A DNA stretch of 64,000 bases from Roseateles amylovorans (GTDB lineage Bacteria; Pseudomonadota; Gammaproteobacteria; Burkholderiales; Burkholderiaceae_C), in contig NZ_CP104562.2 in the NCBI RefSeq assembly GCF_025398155.2, forward strand, positions 5,332,001 through 5,396,000, given 5' to 3'. The position numbers and the translations under genes are program-made. Every line of letters begins with the position of its first letter. Position 1 is the stretch's first letter. Shown piece by piece: positions 18,521 through 27,616 of this stretch. The notes below the pieces were generated by a model that saw nothing but the letters and a program-made list of their open reading frames with translations, did not search any database and was not told where the DNA came from.

Positions 18521-21382
18521 ATGCGCGATGCCCCCTCCTCAGAGGATTCGGTGACGATGCCGCCCGCTGTGGGGCGTGGGTCGTCCTGGGCTCTCCTGCT
18601 GGCGGTCAATCTGGTGCTGACCATGGGCTACACCGCGCTGGGCATTGCGTCGCTGCGCCTGATCCTGCCGCAGGACTTTGCCGCACCGGTCTATCCGGCC
18701 GCCGGTCTGGCAGTGGCGGCTGCCCTGCGGTGGGGGACCGGTGTCTTGCCGGGCGTGGCCTTCGGGAGCTTCTTCGTCACGATGACGCTCGCCGCCTCGC
18801 GCGGGCAGATCCAGTGGATGACTGCCGTCGTGATCGCCTTCGGCGCCGCCTCGCAGGCCGGTCTCGGTGCGGCGCTGGCGCGTCGGTGGGTCGGGCCACA
18901 GCCGCGCTTGACCGAGCCTCGTGAACTGCTGCGATTCTTCGGTGCGATCGCCGGCCTGGCTTGCCTGATCAGCCCCACGGTGGCGACCACGACGCTGTGG
19001 CTCTCAGCCACCATCACCGACGCCCAGGTGGCCGCCCATTGGTTGTCCTGGTGGATCGGCGATGCGATCGGGGTGCTGCTGGCGGCCCCGATCGCCCTCA
19101 GCCTGTTCGGCTTGCCACGTGCCCATTGGGCACCGCGCCGCCTGGCGGTCGCGCTGCCCTTGCTGTGCGCCTGCGCCCTGCTCAGCGCGGCGGCGTTCTA
19201 CATCGCCCGCAATGAGGACAATCGGCAGCGACACAGCTTCGAGGTAGCGGCCGAACTCGGGCTCGACAGCCTGGGCGAAGCGCTGCGCCGCCCGCTGGTC
19301 GCCCTGGACGCCAACCACAGCGTGCTGCGGGTGGCACCGCATCTGAGCCGGGCCGAGTTCGAGCGGGCTCATGCGGAACGCGTCTCCGACAACGAAAGCG
19401 TTTATGCGCTCGGCTGGATCGCCCGGGTCACGCCGTCCCAGCGCGATGCCTTCGAGCGCGCTGCCCGACAGGAGGACTACCCCGACTTCATGGTCCGTGA
19501 GCGTCAGCGCCCGGGCGACCTTCCCATCGATGCTCAGGACGACCTGATGGTGGTCCGGCTGATCGTGCCCTGGACGCGCAATCGCGGGGCCTTGGGCGTC
19601 AATGTGCGTGCGATTCCGCAGTCGCGCACCGCGCAGGATCTGGCGATCGCTTCCGGACTGCCGCAGGCGAGCGAGGCGTTCCCGCTGTCCCAGGACACCG
19701 GCACCCACGCCATCGGCGTGGTGGTCTACCGCGCCCTGCGAGGAGAGCCGGCCGCCTCACAGGGCGCAGACCCCCGAGGCGAGTTGCACGGCCTGACCTT
19801 CGCCACGCTCCGCCCCGAGCTGCTGCTGCGCGAAGCCATGGCCGCGCAGGCGCATCACACCGCGCCGAGCGCGCCGGCCTCCGCGCCAGCCGCGGGTGCG
19901 CATGCCATGTCCTCACCTGCTGCGGCGCTGGAGCACCAGGGCGAGGCGCCCACCGCACCGATGCTGGACTTCTGCCTGCTGGACGACACCCCGGGGGTCG
20001 CGCGACCGCTGATCGCCGGGGATCCGCGCTGTGCGGCCTTGCCGGACAGCCTGCCGCATCTGGAGCGGTCACTGGACTTTGCGGGACGGGACTGGCGCCT
20101 GGTGGTCTATGCGCCGCAAGGCCTGCCGCCGCCGGACCGCAGCGCCAGCTTGCCCTTCGCGCTGGCCGGACTGTTCGGGACCGGCCTGCTCGGCATGCTG
20201 CTGCTGATCGTGACCGGCCGCGCCGCCCGGGTGGCGCAACTGGTCGATGAAGGCACCCGCCGACTGCGCGAAAGCGAGGAGCGGTTTCGCAGCATCGTCG
20301 AGCACGCGCCGGTCGGTGTCGTCTTTGCCGACCTCAAGGCGAGGCCCCAGGAGATCAACCCGTATTTCTGCCAACTGCTGGGCTACACCGCGCAGGAACT
20401 CAAGGAGAAATCCATCCTCAAGATCACCCATCCGGATGACCGCGCCGAAGACAACCGGCTGGGCACCGCGTTGTTGCGGGGCGACCTGGACCGCTACAGC
20501 CGGATCAAGCGCTACATCGGCAAAGAGGGTCAGGTGATCACGGTGAGAAGCACCGTCAGCCTGCTGCGGGACGCCAACGGCGAGCCCCATCGCCTGGTGG
20601 GCGTGGTGGAGGACATCGGCGAGCAGCTGAGGCTGGAAGCGCTGGAGCTGGAACATGAGACCGAGCTGGCGGCCAATCGGGCCAAGAGCGAATTCCTCTC
20701 GCGGATGAGCCATGAGCTGCGCACGCCCTTGAATGCGATGCTGGGATTCGCGCAGCTGCTGGAAGTGGATCCGGAGGCCTCGCTCACCGCCCGACAGCGC
20801 GACTGGCTGGGGCGCATCCAGCAGTCCGGCTGGCATCTGCTGGCGATGATCAACGACACCCTGGACCTGTCGCGGCTGGAGGTCGGCCAGATGCGGGTGC
20901 GCATCGACGACCTGGCGCTGGACGGGATCGTCTCGGACAGCCTGGCGATGGTGGAGACCCAGCGTCAACGGCGACACATCCGCCTGGAGGTCGAGCTCGA
21001 CGAGGACGCCAGCCAGGTCCGGGCCGACGCCACCCGCCTGCGCCAGGTGCTGACCAACCTGCTCAGCAACGCCATCAAGTACAACCGCGAAGGCGGCGAG
21101 ATCCGGCTGCGGGCCGAGCGGCGCGGCGAGCGCGTGCATCTCAGCGTGGCCGACACCGGTGCCGGCCTGACCGAGACCCAGTTGGCGCAGCTGTTTCAGC
21201 CGTTCAACCGGCTGGGGCGTGAGGTGAGCGGCATCGAGGGCACCGGCATCGGTTTGGTCATCACCCAGCGCTTGCTGGAGCTGATGGACAGCCGGCTTGA
21301 GGTCACCAGCACGCCGGGCGTCGGATCCACCTTTCGCTTCGATTTGCCCTGCCCCACAGCATCTGCGGGGCTTGAAACGTGA
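18521..21382 (+). CDS. MASE1-CHASE-PAS hybrid-less sensor histidine kinase
   Basis: 953 residues. An N-terminal MASE1-type membrane sensor (about 20-215, with many helices and PVYPAAGLAVAAALRWG) is followed by a CHASE-like extracytoplasmic domain (about 230-540), a further membrane helix (about 543-566) and a PAS domain (about 584-700). The kinase core has the H-box SHELRTPLN (about 730), the N-box LSNAIKYNREGG (about 848), G1 DTGAGL and G2 GTGIGL. No receiver domain is attached and no response regulator gene is adjacent, so its partner lies elsewhere. The internal ATG at 18557 is an alternative start. It lies between ychF and rpoH and ends 57 bp before the CIRCE box. Confidence 0.9.
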   Translation: MRDAPSSEDSVTMPPAVGRGSSWALLLAVNLVLTMGYTALGIASLRLILPQDFAAPVYPAAGLAVAAALRWGTGVLPGVAFGSFFVTMTLAASRGQIQWMTAVVIAFGAASQAGLGAALARRWVGPQPRLTEPRELLRFFGAIAGLACLISPTVATTTLWLSATITDAQVAAHWLSWWIGDAIGVLLAAPIALSLFGLPRAHWAPRRLAVALPLLCACALLSAAAFYIARNEDNRQRHSFEVAAELGLDSLGEALRRPLVALDANHSVLRVAPHLSRAEFERAHAERVSDNESVYALGWIARVTPSQRDAFERAARQEDYPDFMVRERQRPGDLPIDAQDDLMVVRLIVPWTRNRGALGVNVRAIPQSRTAQDLAIASGLPQASEAFPLSQDTGTHAIGVVVYRALRGEPAASQGADPRGELHGLTFATLRPELLLREAMAAQAHHTAPSAPASAPAAGAHAMSSPAAALEHQGEAPTAPMLDFCLLDDTPGVARPLIAGDPRCAALPDSLPHLERSLDFAGRDWRLVVYAPQGLPPPDRSASLPFALAGLFGTGLLGMLLLIVTGRAARVAQLVDEGTRRLRESEERFRSIVEHAPVGVVFADLKARPQEINPYFCQLLGYTAQELKEKSILKITHPDDRAEDNRLGTALLRGDLDRYSRIKRYIGKEGQVITVRSTVSLLRDANGEPHRLVGVVEDIGEQLRLEALELEHETELAANRAKSEFLSRMSHELRTPLNAMLGFAQLLEVDPEASLTARQRDWLGRIQQSGWHLLAMINDTLDLSRLEVGQMRVRIDDLALDGIVSDSLAMVETQRQRRHIRLEVELDEDASQVRADATRLRQVLTNLLSNAIKYNREGGEIRLRAERRGERVHLSVADTGAGLTETQLAQLFQPFNRLGREVSGIEGTGIGLVITQRLLELMDSRLEVTSTPGVGSTFRFDLPCPTASAGLET

Positions 21383-21439
21383 GCATGCGCCCACATCTTC
21401 GGCAGCAGCCCTACACTTGGTCAAGCTCGTTGCACGGCT

Positions 21440-21466
21440 TTAGCACTCAATTGCCATGAGTGCTAA
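21440..21466. promoter_or_regulatory. CIRCE operator (HrcA-binding inverted repeat)
   Basis: TTAGCACTC, a nine-base spacer (AATTGCCAT), then GAGTGCTAA is a letter-perfect CIRCE element, the binding site of the heat-shock repressor HrcA. It lies 44 bases upstream of the rpoH start codon. HrcA repression of rpoH is inferred from position; hrcA is not in this window. Confidence 0.95.
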
Positions 21467-21469
21467 TAT
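21440..21469 (+). promoter_or_regulatory. Predicted sigma-70-like promoter of rpoH overlapping CIRCE
   Basis: TTAGCA (21440-21445) as -35 and TAATAT (21464-21469) as -10 are separated by 18 bases. The whole promoter sits on the CIRCE repeat, so HrcA binding would block it. The -35 matches only four of six consensus bases. Confidence 0.55.
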
Positions 21470-21510
21470 TCTCTCCAACGCCAAATTCTTTGGCCAGGAG
21501 AACTGAAGCC

Positions 21511-22482
<972 letters not shown>

Positions 22483-22553
22483 GCGGTCACCGCAGTCCGC
22501 GCAAAGGGGCATCGCCTGCCCGCCGCGCTCACTGCGACATCACTTCAAAAAAT

Positions 22554-22585
22554 GAAGGCCCCGCCATGCGGGGCCTTCGTCTTTT
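22554..22585. terminator. Bidirectional terminator after rpoH
   Basis: GAAGGCCCCGC-CAT-GCGGGGCCTTC is flanked by TCTTTT on the plus strand and by an A-run (T-run on the minus strand) on the other side. It serves rpoH and possibly transcripts arriving from the SCO side. Confidence 0.9.
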
Positions 22586-22634
22586 CGCTGGTGATGTCGT
22601 CGACAACGTGCTCTGCCTTCCGGACGCCAAGGAG

Positions 22635-22652
22635 CGCAAACGCAAACGCAAA
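22635..22652. repeat. (CGCAAA)3 hexanucleotide repeat between rpoH and SCO
   Basis: Three perfect CGCAAA units lie in the 190-bp gap before the SCO stop. The rest of this gap is GGCCGTCTG-like degenerate repeat with no gene visible. Confidence 0.75.
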
Positions 22653-22773
22653 ACCAAGGGAGAGGGCCAGGGCGGAGACGAGGGTGAGGCCATTCATCGA
22701 TCGAACCGATCGGGTCCGTCTGGCCCGTCATGCCCGTCTGGCCGAGCCGGCCGAGCTGGCCGGCCCCGATCCG

Positions 22774-23385
22774 TCACTGCCCTGCCAGCAGCGTCTTGAT
22801 GTCGCTCATCAGCGCTTGCGTGCCCGCGCCGTAACGCGAGAACACCCGAACCCGGCCCTGCGGATCGAACAGGAAGCTCGCGGCGGTGTGGTCCATGGTG
22901 TAGCTGTCAGGGGTTTTTCCCGGCACCTTGGCGTAGTAAACCTTGAACTCCTTGGCCACGTCCTTGACCTGCTCCGGCGACCCGCGCAAGGCCACGAAGC
23001 CCGGATCGAAGTTGGCCATGTAGGCTTTCAGCATCTCCGGCTTGTCCCGTTCCGGATCGACCGAGATGAACACGGCCTGCAACCGGTCGCCATCAGCGCC
23101 CAGCGCGCGCTTGACCTCCGCCAGCTCTTGCAGGGTGGTCGGGCAGACATCCGGGCATTGGGTGAAGCCGAAGAAGACCACCACGACCTTGCCCTTGAAA
23201 TCCTCCAGCGTGCGGATCTTGCCGTCCTGGTCGGGCAAGTTGAAGCCGCGGGCGTAGTTGGCACCGGTCAGGTCCACGCCCTGGAAGCTGGCCTTGGGCG
23301 CCGACGTGAAGCCAAGCTTGTCGCACCCGGTGAGCAGGGCGGCGCCGGTCAGGGCGGTGAAGCAGATCAAACGTCTCGAGATCAT
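22774..23385 (-). CDS. SCO1/SenC copper chaperone for cytochrome oxidase, lipoprotein
   Basis: 203 residues. A lipoprotein signal, MISRRLICFTALTGAALLTGC (lipobox LTGC), is followed by a thioredoxin-like fold. It has the copper-binding CPDVCP (about 77) and the distal histidine in SYTMDHTAASF. SCO proteins deliver copper to, or reduce, the CuA site of oxidase subunit II in the periplasm. It is the last gene of the aa3 assembly group on the minus strand and lies 76 bp after ctaB. The longer frame open to 23592 lies inside ctaB and is rejected. Confidence 0.92.
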   Translation of the reverse strand: MISRRLICFTALTGAALLTGCDKLGFTSAPKASFQGVDLTGANYARGFNLPDQDGKIRTLEDFKGKVVVVFFGFTQCPDVCPTTLQELAEVKRALGADGDRLQAVFISVDPERDKPEMLKAYMANFDPGFVALRGSPEQVKDVAKEFKVYYAKVPGKTPDSYTMDHTAASFLFDPQGRVRVFSRYGAGTQALMSDIKTLLAGQ

Positions 23386-23461
23386 GGCGAAGGGCCTGGA
23401 CAGAAGATGAGAAGAACGCCGCAAGAGAAGCGTCGCAGGAGCCTCGCGGACCGAGCAGACC

Positions 23462-24370
23462 TCAACCCAGCCACGGGCTGAGATAGTGATCCAGCAGTAG
23501 CGCTGCAAACAGCAGCGACAGATGCACCAGCGAGAACATGAAAGTGCGTCGCGCCAACGCTTCCGAATAGGCGCGCCACAGTCGCCACGCATGGTGGCAG
23601 AACATCAATCCCAGCACCACGGCCGCGGCCAAGTAGAGCCAGCCGCTCATGCCGATCAGGAAGGGCAGCAAGGTCGCCGCAAACAGCACCCAGGTGTAGA
23701 GCATGATCTGCAGCCGGGTGAACGCGTTGCCGTGGGTCACCGGCATCATCGGCAGGCCGGCCTTGCGGTAGTCCTCGCTGCGGTAGAGCGCCAGGGCCCA
23801 GAAATGCGGCGGCGTCCACAGGAAGATGATCAGGCACATCAGCCAGGCTTCCGCGCCCAGATCGCCGCGCATCGCCGCCCAACCGAGCACCGGCGGCATC
23901 GCGCCGGAAGCGCCGCCGATGACGATGTTCTGCGGCGTCATCGGCTTGAGCACCACGGTGTAGATGACCGCATAACCGACGAAGGTGGCGAAGGTCAGCC
24001 ACATCGTCAGCGGATTGACCCAGATGAACAGCACCGCTGACCCGCAGGCGCACAGCAGCGCCGAGAACAGCAGCGTGTCACGCCGGCTCAGTTCACCGCG
24101 GGCCGTCGGGCGCCAGGCGGTGCGCTTCATCTTGGCGTCGATCTGCTGTTCGATCAGGCAGTTGAAGGCAGCGGCCGCACCGGCCACCAGCCAGATGCCG
24201 GCCGTGGCGGCGATCAGCCTGATCCATTCCTCGCCATGAGGCAGGCCGGGAATCGCCAGCGCCATGCCGATGACCGCGCAGAACACGATCAGCTGCACCA
24301 CGCGCGGCTTGGTCAGTTGATAGAACTGCCACCAGCGCGAAGGCAGGGCAGCATGGGTCGCGGACGTCAT
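23462..24370 (-). CDS. ctaB: Protoheme IX farnesyltransferase (heme O synthase)
   Basis: A 302-residue UbiA-family polytopic prenyltransferase. KPRVVQLIVFCAVIGMAL is the first helix, NCLIEQQIDAKMKRTAWRP is the metal/prenyl diphosphate binding motif, and VLKPMTPQNIVIGGASGAMPPVLGW is typical of CyoE/CtaB. It attaches a farnesyl chain to heme B to make heme O. ATG 24370 overlaps the ctaA stop as ATGA, so the two successive enzymes of heme A synthesis are translationally linked. Confidence 0.96.
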   Translation of the reverse strand: MTSATHAALPSRWWQFYQLTKPRVVQLIVFCAVIGMALAIPGLPHGEEWIRLIAATAGIWLVAGAAAAFNCLIEQQIDAKMKRTAWRPTARGELSRRDTLLFSALLCACGSAVLFIWVNPLTMWLTFATFVGYAVIYTVVLKPMTPQNIVIGGASGAMPPVLGWAAMRGDLGAEAWLMCLIIFLWTPPHFWALALYRSEDYRKAGLPMMPVTHGNAFTRLQIMLYTWVLFAATLLPFLIGMSGWLYLAAAVVLGLMFCHHAWRLWRAYSEALARRTFMFSLVHLSLLFAALLLDHYLSPWLG

Positions 24371-25629
24371 CTCGAACTCACGGTCAGCGCGCCGGCACGC
24401 AAACGCGCCAGCACAAGGGAACAGATCAACAACAGCGCCGCAGCGCCGCCGGTATGGGATACGGCCGCCACCAGCGGCCATCCCAGCACGACATTCGACA
24501 GCCCGGTCGCCGCCTGCCAGCCGCCCACGGCGAGCAAGCGCAGCGCCCAGCGGCGGCCCTCGCTCATGCCGGTCCGGCCGGTCCGGACGGGCCTGCCGAT
24601 GCCTTCGGTCGCACCGATGGCCGGCGACGCCACTCGCGCCTGCCCCGGCGCGCCGCCATCCAGCCGCCACAACGCAGCCGCCATCGCCAACAGGGCCACG
24701 AACACGATCAGCGCGCCGATGCGATGGGTCAGGTGGATGGCGGTGAGCGCCTCGAAGGGCAACCAATCGCCATGGGCGCCGCGGCCCAACTCACGCCACA
24801 GGGTGAAGCCGTGCTCGAAGTCCGTCGCGGGCCACCATTGTCCCTGACAGGTCGGAAAATCCCGGCAGGCCAGCACCGCATAGTTGGTGCTGACCCAGCC
24901 GCCCAGCGCCACCTGCACGATCACCAGCGCGGTAAAGGCCACCATGCCGCGCCGCAGGGCGTGCGAGGCGCGCAGCGGCCGCGGGGCATACGCCTCCGCC
25001 TGCCACGCCAGCAACATCAGCAGCCCCAGCGCCAACAGCAGATGGCTGGTCACGATGGCTGGGAACAGCTTCATCGTCACCGTCCAGGCGCCGAACAGTC
25101 CCTGCACCAGCACCCAGACCAGGGACAGCGTGCTCCACCACGGTGACGGCACCGTCCCGCCGGCCAGGCGATCGTCAGCCGCTGCCCCTGCCCGTGCGGC
25201 TCGTCGCGCTGCCAGGCGCAGTCGCCAGCTCTGAATCGCCAGCACCAGGATCAGGAAACCGACCCCGCTCGCCAGATAGCGGTGGATCATCTCCACCCAG
25301 GCCTTGCCATGGGTCACCGGGCCGGTGGGCATCGCGGATTGGGCCGCATGGATCTCATCGCGTGCCCCAAGCGGCGACGCGCTGCCATAGCAGCCCGGCC
25401 AATCCGGGCAGCCCAATCCGGAGTCAGTGAGTCGCGTGAACGAGCCGACCAGGATCAGGTCGAAGGTGAGAAACACCGTCAGCACCGTCAGCGCGCGCAG
25501 TCGCTGCGACGGCGTGGCACTGCGCTGGCGCAGATGCCACCACAGCAACGCGGCACCGCCGATCAAGGCGGCCATTGCCAGCAGTTGCAGCAGCGGGCCG
25601 AAATCGAATCCGTTGGCCAGGCCAGTCAT
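24367..25629 (-). CDS. ctaA: Heme A synthase (COX15/CtaA)
   Basis: A 420-residue, eight-helix membrane protein. FTRLTDSGLGCPDWPGCYG, EMIHRYLASGVGFLI, TSHLLLALGL and THRIGALIVFVALLAM contain the heme-ligand histidines of the COX15 family. It oxidises the methyl group of heme O to heme A. The start is ATG 25629 (MTGLANGF); a longer frame to 25716 lies in the upstream gene. Between helices near residue 340 is a short insert (IGRPVRTGRTG) encoded by a GGTCCGG-type repeat absent from typical homologues. It overlaps ctaB by four bases. Confidence 0.93.
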   Translation of the reverse strand: MTGLANGFDFGPLLQLLAMAALIGGAALLWWHLRQRSATPSQRLRALTVLTVFLTFDLILVGSFTRLTDSGLGCPDWPGCYGSASPLGARDEIHAAQSAMPTGPVTHGKAWVEMIHRYLASGVGFLILVLAIQSWRLRLAARRAARAGAAADDRLAGGTVPSPWWSTLSLVWVLVQGLFGAWTVTMKLFPAIVTSHLLLALGLLMLLAWQAEAYAPRPLRASHALRRGMVAFTALVIVQVALGGWVSTNYAVLACRDFPTCQGQWWPATDFEHGFTLWRELGRGAHGDWLPFEALTAIHLTHRIGALIVFVALLAMAAALWRLDGGAPGQARVASPAIGATEGIGRPVRTGRTGMSEGRRWALRLLAVGGWQAATGLSNVVLGWPLVAAVSHTGGAAALLLICSLVLARLRAGALTVSSR

Positions 25630-25681
25630 AGCAGCAGAGAGTCCTTGTCGTTCCGCAATGAGAGATCGAGGGGCGCTGCGG

Positions 25682-26425
25682 TCACCGACCGGGCCGATCC
25701 CAGCCGGCGTTGGCACGCATCAGCCGCTCCAGATCCTTCTTGAATCGCGCCGGATCGGGCTGGGCGGGCGAGCGCATCATCCAGCGGCCCAAGGGATCGA
25801 TCAGGAACAGATGCTCGCCCATGCGATGCCCCGGTGCCGGCATCAGCCAGGCCTGCAACGCCGCCGCAGGCGCGCGCAGCAGCGTCACCGGGACGCCCTG
25901 TTGGGTGAGCGCGTCGAGCTGCGCCGGCGTGAGCACCAGCTCATCGGGCAGCAGGACCAGCTTGTCGAGCCGATCGCGGTCCTTGCCGAGCATCTGGCGA
26001 AGTTGACGCTGCATGAACAGCATGCGCTCGCAGGCGTCGGCACAGGAGGCGCCGGCGTCCGGCACATAGGTCAGCAGCCATTGGCCCTTGAGCGACTCCG
26101 CACGGACCGGCTCCCCGGCCAGCGTGCGCAACGGCAGATCGGCAGGCAGATCGCGCGTCGGCGTGATGAGCTCGCTGTAGGCACTGCCGCGCAGGTCCAG
26201 CACATAGAAGCTGAAGTAGGAGGCGATGACCGGTGCAGCGCAGACCAGCAGCACCAGCCACATCTGCCAACGGGCGCGTCGCGGCGCATCGCTGGCGATG
26301 GGCGCCAACGGCATCGGCATGCTGTGCACCGACAGGGTCACCGGACCCTCAGGTGGCATCGGCGTCGCGGGCATCGCGTCGGCGGCGGTCTCTCCGGAGA
26401 GGGGCGAGGACTTGGAACCAGACAT
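25682..26425 (-). CDS. Single-pass membrane protein of the cox assembly cluster, thioredoxin-fold-like
   Basis: 247 residues. One membrane helix (WQMWLVLLVCAAPVIASYF, about 54-72) is followed by a periplasmic domain with LKGQWLLTYVPDAGASCADACERMLFMQRQLR, reminiscent of a SCO/thioredoxin fold with a CADAC cysteine pair, and GEHLFLIDPLGRWMMR. It lies between SURF1 and ctaA as in other Burkholderiales oxidase clusters, so a role in aa3 maturation is inferred, not known. ATG 26425 makes a 77-bp overlap with SURF1; the internal ATGs at 26374 or 26359 would reduce it. The Pro/Met-rich N-terminus favours a later start. Confidence 0.72.
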   Translation of the reverse strand: MSGSKSSPLSGETAADAMPATPMPPEGPVTLSVHSMPMPLAPIASDAPRRARWQMWLVLLVCAAPVIASYFSFYVLDLRGSAYSELITPTRDLPADLPLRTLAGEPVRAESLKGQWLLTYVPDAGASCADACERMLFMQRQLRQMLGKDRDRLDKLVLLPDELVLTPAQLDALTQQGVPVTLLRAPAAALQAWLMPAPGHRMGEHLFLIDPLGRWMMRSPAQPDPARFKKDLERLMRANAGWDRPGR

Positions 26426-27137
26426 AAAGACCCAGGATCAGCGCAGCGAGCGCAAACCATTGAAAGGCATAACCGTAGTGCTTGTGGAGATCCACGGTCG
26501 GCGGCGGCCAGTGACGCAACAGGCCGTCGGACATTGCCGCGCGAGCAGCAGCGCCGGGCTCGTGCGCCGGCTCTGTCTGCAGCAGCACCAGTGGCAACAG
26601 GCGCAAGCCCGATTCACCCTGGAAAGCCGACAGATCGACATTCTGCCGGATCGGGCCTGACCCCACGCCCTGCCCGAGTTCATAGGCGCGCGAGGGCGAC
26701 AGCGCCAGCCGTCCCTCGATGCGGACATCGCCCGGCGCAGTGACGATCGGCGGCAAGGCCTCGCGCTGCGCGGCATGGCGCGGCACCCAGCCGCGCTGCA
26801 CCAGCACCGCGTCGTCGCGGCCCTTGAGTTTCAGCGGCGTGAGCACGAAAAAACCGACGCGGCCGTCCATCGGTCGGTTGTCCAGGTACACCGTGTGCGC
26901 GGCATCCCAGCGGCCCTCCAGCCGCGCCACGCGATGGACCAGGGCCTGCGGCAACGACCGGTCCGCGGCGGGCAGCTCGGCGGTAGAGAGCGGCGGCAGT
27001 TCGGCCCGCTGGTCGATGTCCTGCTGCATCGCGCGTTTCTGCGCGGCCCGATCCAGTTGCCACACGCCCAGCGACACGGTGACCGCCACACCGATCACGC
27101 TGGCCACCAGCACCGGCCATCGACGGCGCTCAGCCAT
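26349..27137 (-). CDS. SURF1-family cytochrome oxidase assembly protein
   Basis: 262 residues. Helix 1 (VLVASVIGVAVTVSLGVWQLDRAAQKR) carries the WQLxR signature. The periplasmic domain has VYLDNRPMDGRVGFFVLTPL and VLVQRGWVPR, both hallmark SURF1 motifs, and helix 2 is HYGYAFQWFALAALILGLYVWF. It inserts or stabilises heme A during subunit I assembly. ATG 27137 sits 41 bp from the divergent DUF2909 gene. Its end overlaps the next reading frame. Confidence 0.93.
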   Translation of the reverse strand: MAERRRWPVLVASVIGVAVTVSLGVWQLDRAAQKRAMQQDIDQRAELPPLSTAELPAADRSLPQALVHRVARLEGRWDAAHTVYLDNRPMDGRVGFFVLTPLKLKGRDDAVLVQRGWVPRHAAQREALPPIVTAPGDVRIEGRLALSPSRAYELGQGVGSGPIRQNVDLSAFQGESGLRLLPLVLLQTEPAHEPGAAARAAMSDGLLRHWPPPTVDLHKHYGYAFQWFALAALILGLYVWFQVLAPLRRDRRRRDARDADAT

Positions 27138-27178
27138 GGACGCGCATCGCCAGGGGGGAGGTGGAATAATCGTTCGCC

Positions 27179-27388
27179 ATGAAGATCATCGTCATCGTCG
27201 CGTTCATCGGCATCCTCGGTGCATTGTTCAGCGCCGGGGTCCTGATGCTGAGGCGCCAGAAAGGCAAGGCCAGCATGGCCCGCGCGCTGGCGCTGCGGGT
27301 CGGCCTGTCGGTGGCCCTGTTCCTCATCATCCTGTTCAGTGCCTACATGGGATGGATCAAGCCCACCGGGCTGCCAGTCTCGCACTGA
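27179..27388 (+). CDS. DUF2909 twin-transmembrane protein
   Basis: 69 residues with two membrane helices (IVIVAFIGILGALFSAGVLML and LRVGLSVALFLIILFSAYMGW) joined by a basic loop RRQKGKASMARA, the DUF2909 pattern. It is a small inner-membrane protein of unknown role that accompanies cox genes in Burkholderiales. It is on the plus strand, opposite to all its oxidase neighbours. A GGAGGT site lies about 14 bases before the ATG. A strong terminator follows at 27553. Confidence 0.88.
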   Translation: MKIIVIVAFIGILGALFSAGVLMLRRQKGKASMARALALRVGLSVALFLIILFSAYMGWIKPTGLPVSH

Positions 27389-27457
27389 AGCCACTGGTGG
27401 AGGGCGCGGGCAGGCGATCACCCTGACCCCGCCGCAGTGCGGCAAAGCAGGGTCACC

Positions 27458-27487
27458 CCACTGCCACTGCCACAGCCACTGCCACTG
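27458..27487. repeat. (CCACTG)5 hexanucleotide repeat
   Basis: Five tandem units (the third is CCACAG) lie in the gap between the DUF2909 gene and ctaE, followed by GGCTC/GGCAC pentamer-like words. Confidence 0.8.
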
Positions 27488-27552
27488 CTCGGCTCGGCAC
27501 GGCACGGCCTGGCACGACCCGACACCACACGATTCGCTCCGATCCGCACAAC

Positions 27553-27581
27553 AAAAAGCGCCGCGTCGAGCGGCGCTTTTT
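27553..27581. terminator. Bidirectional terminator between DUF2909 and ctaE
   Basis: AAAAAGCGCCGC-GTCGA-GCGGCGCTTTTT is a near-perfect palindrome with T-runs on both strands, between two convergent genes. Confidence 0.93.
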
Positions 27582-27616
27582 CGTGGGGCGTCACGGCCGG
27601 GGCCGTGCGGTGCCGG

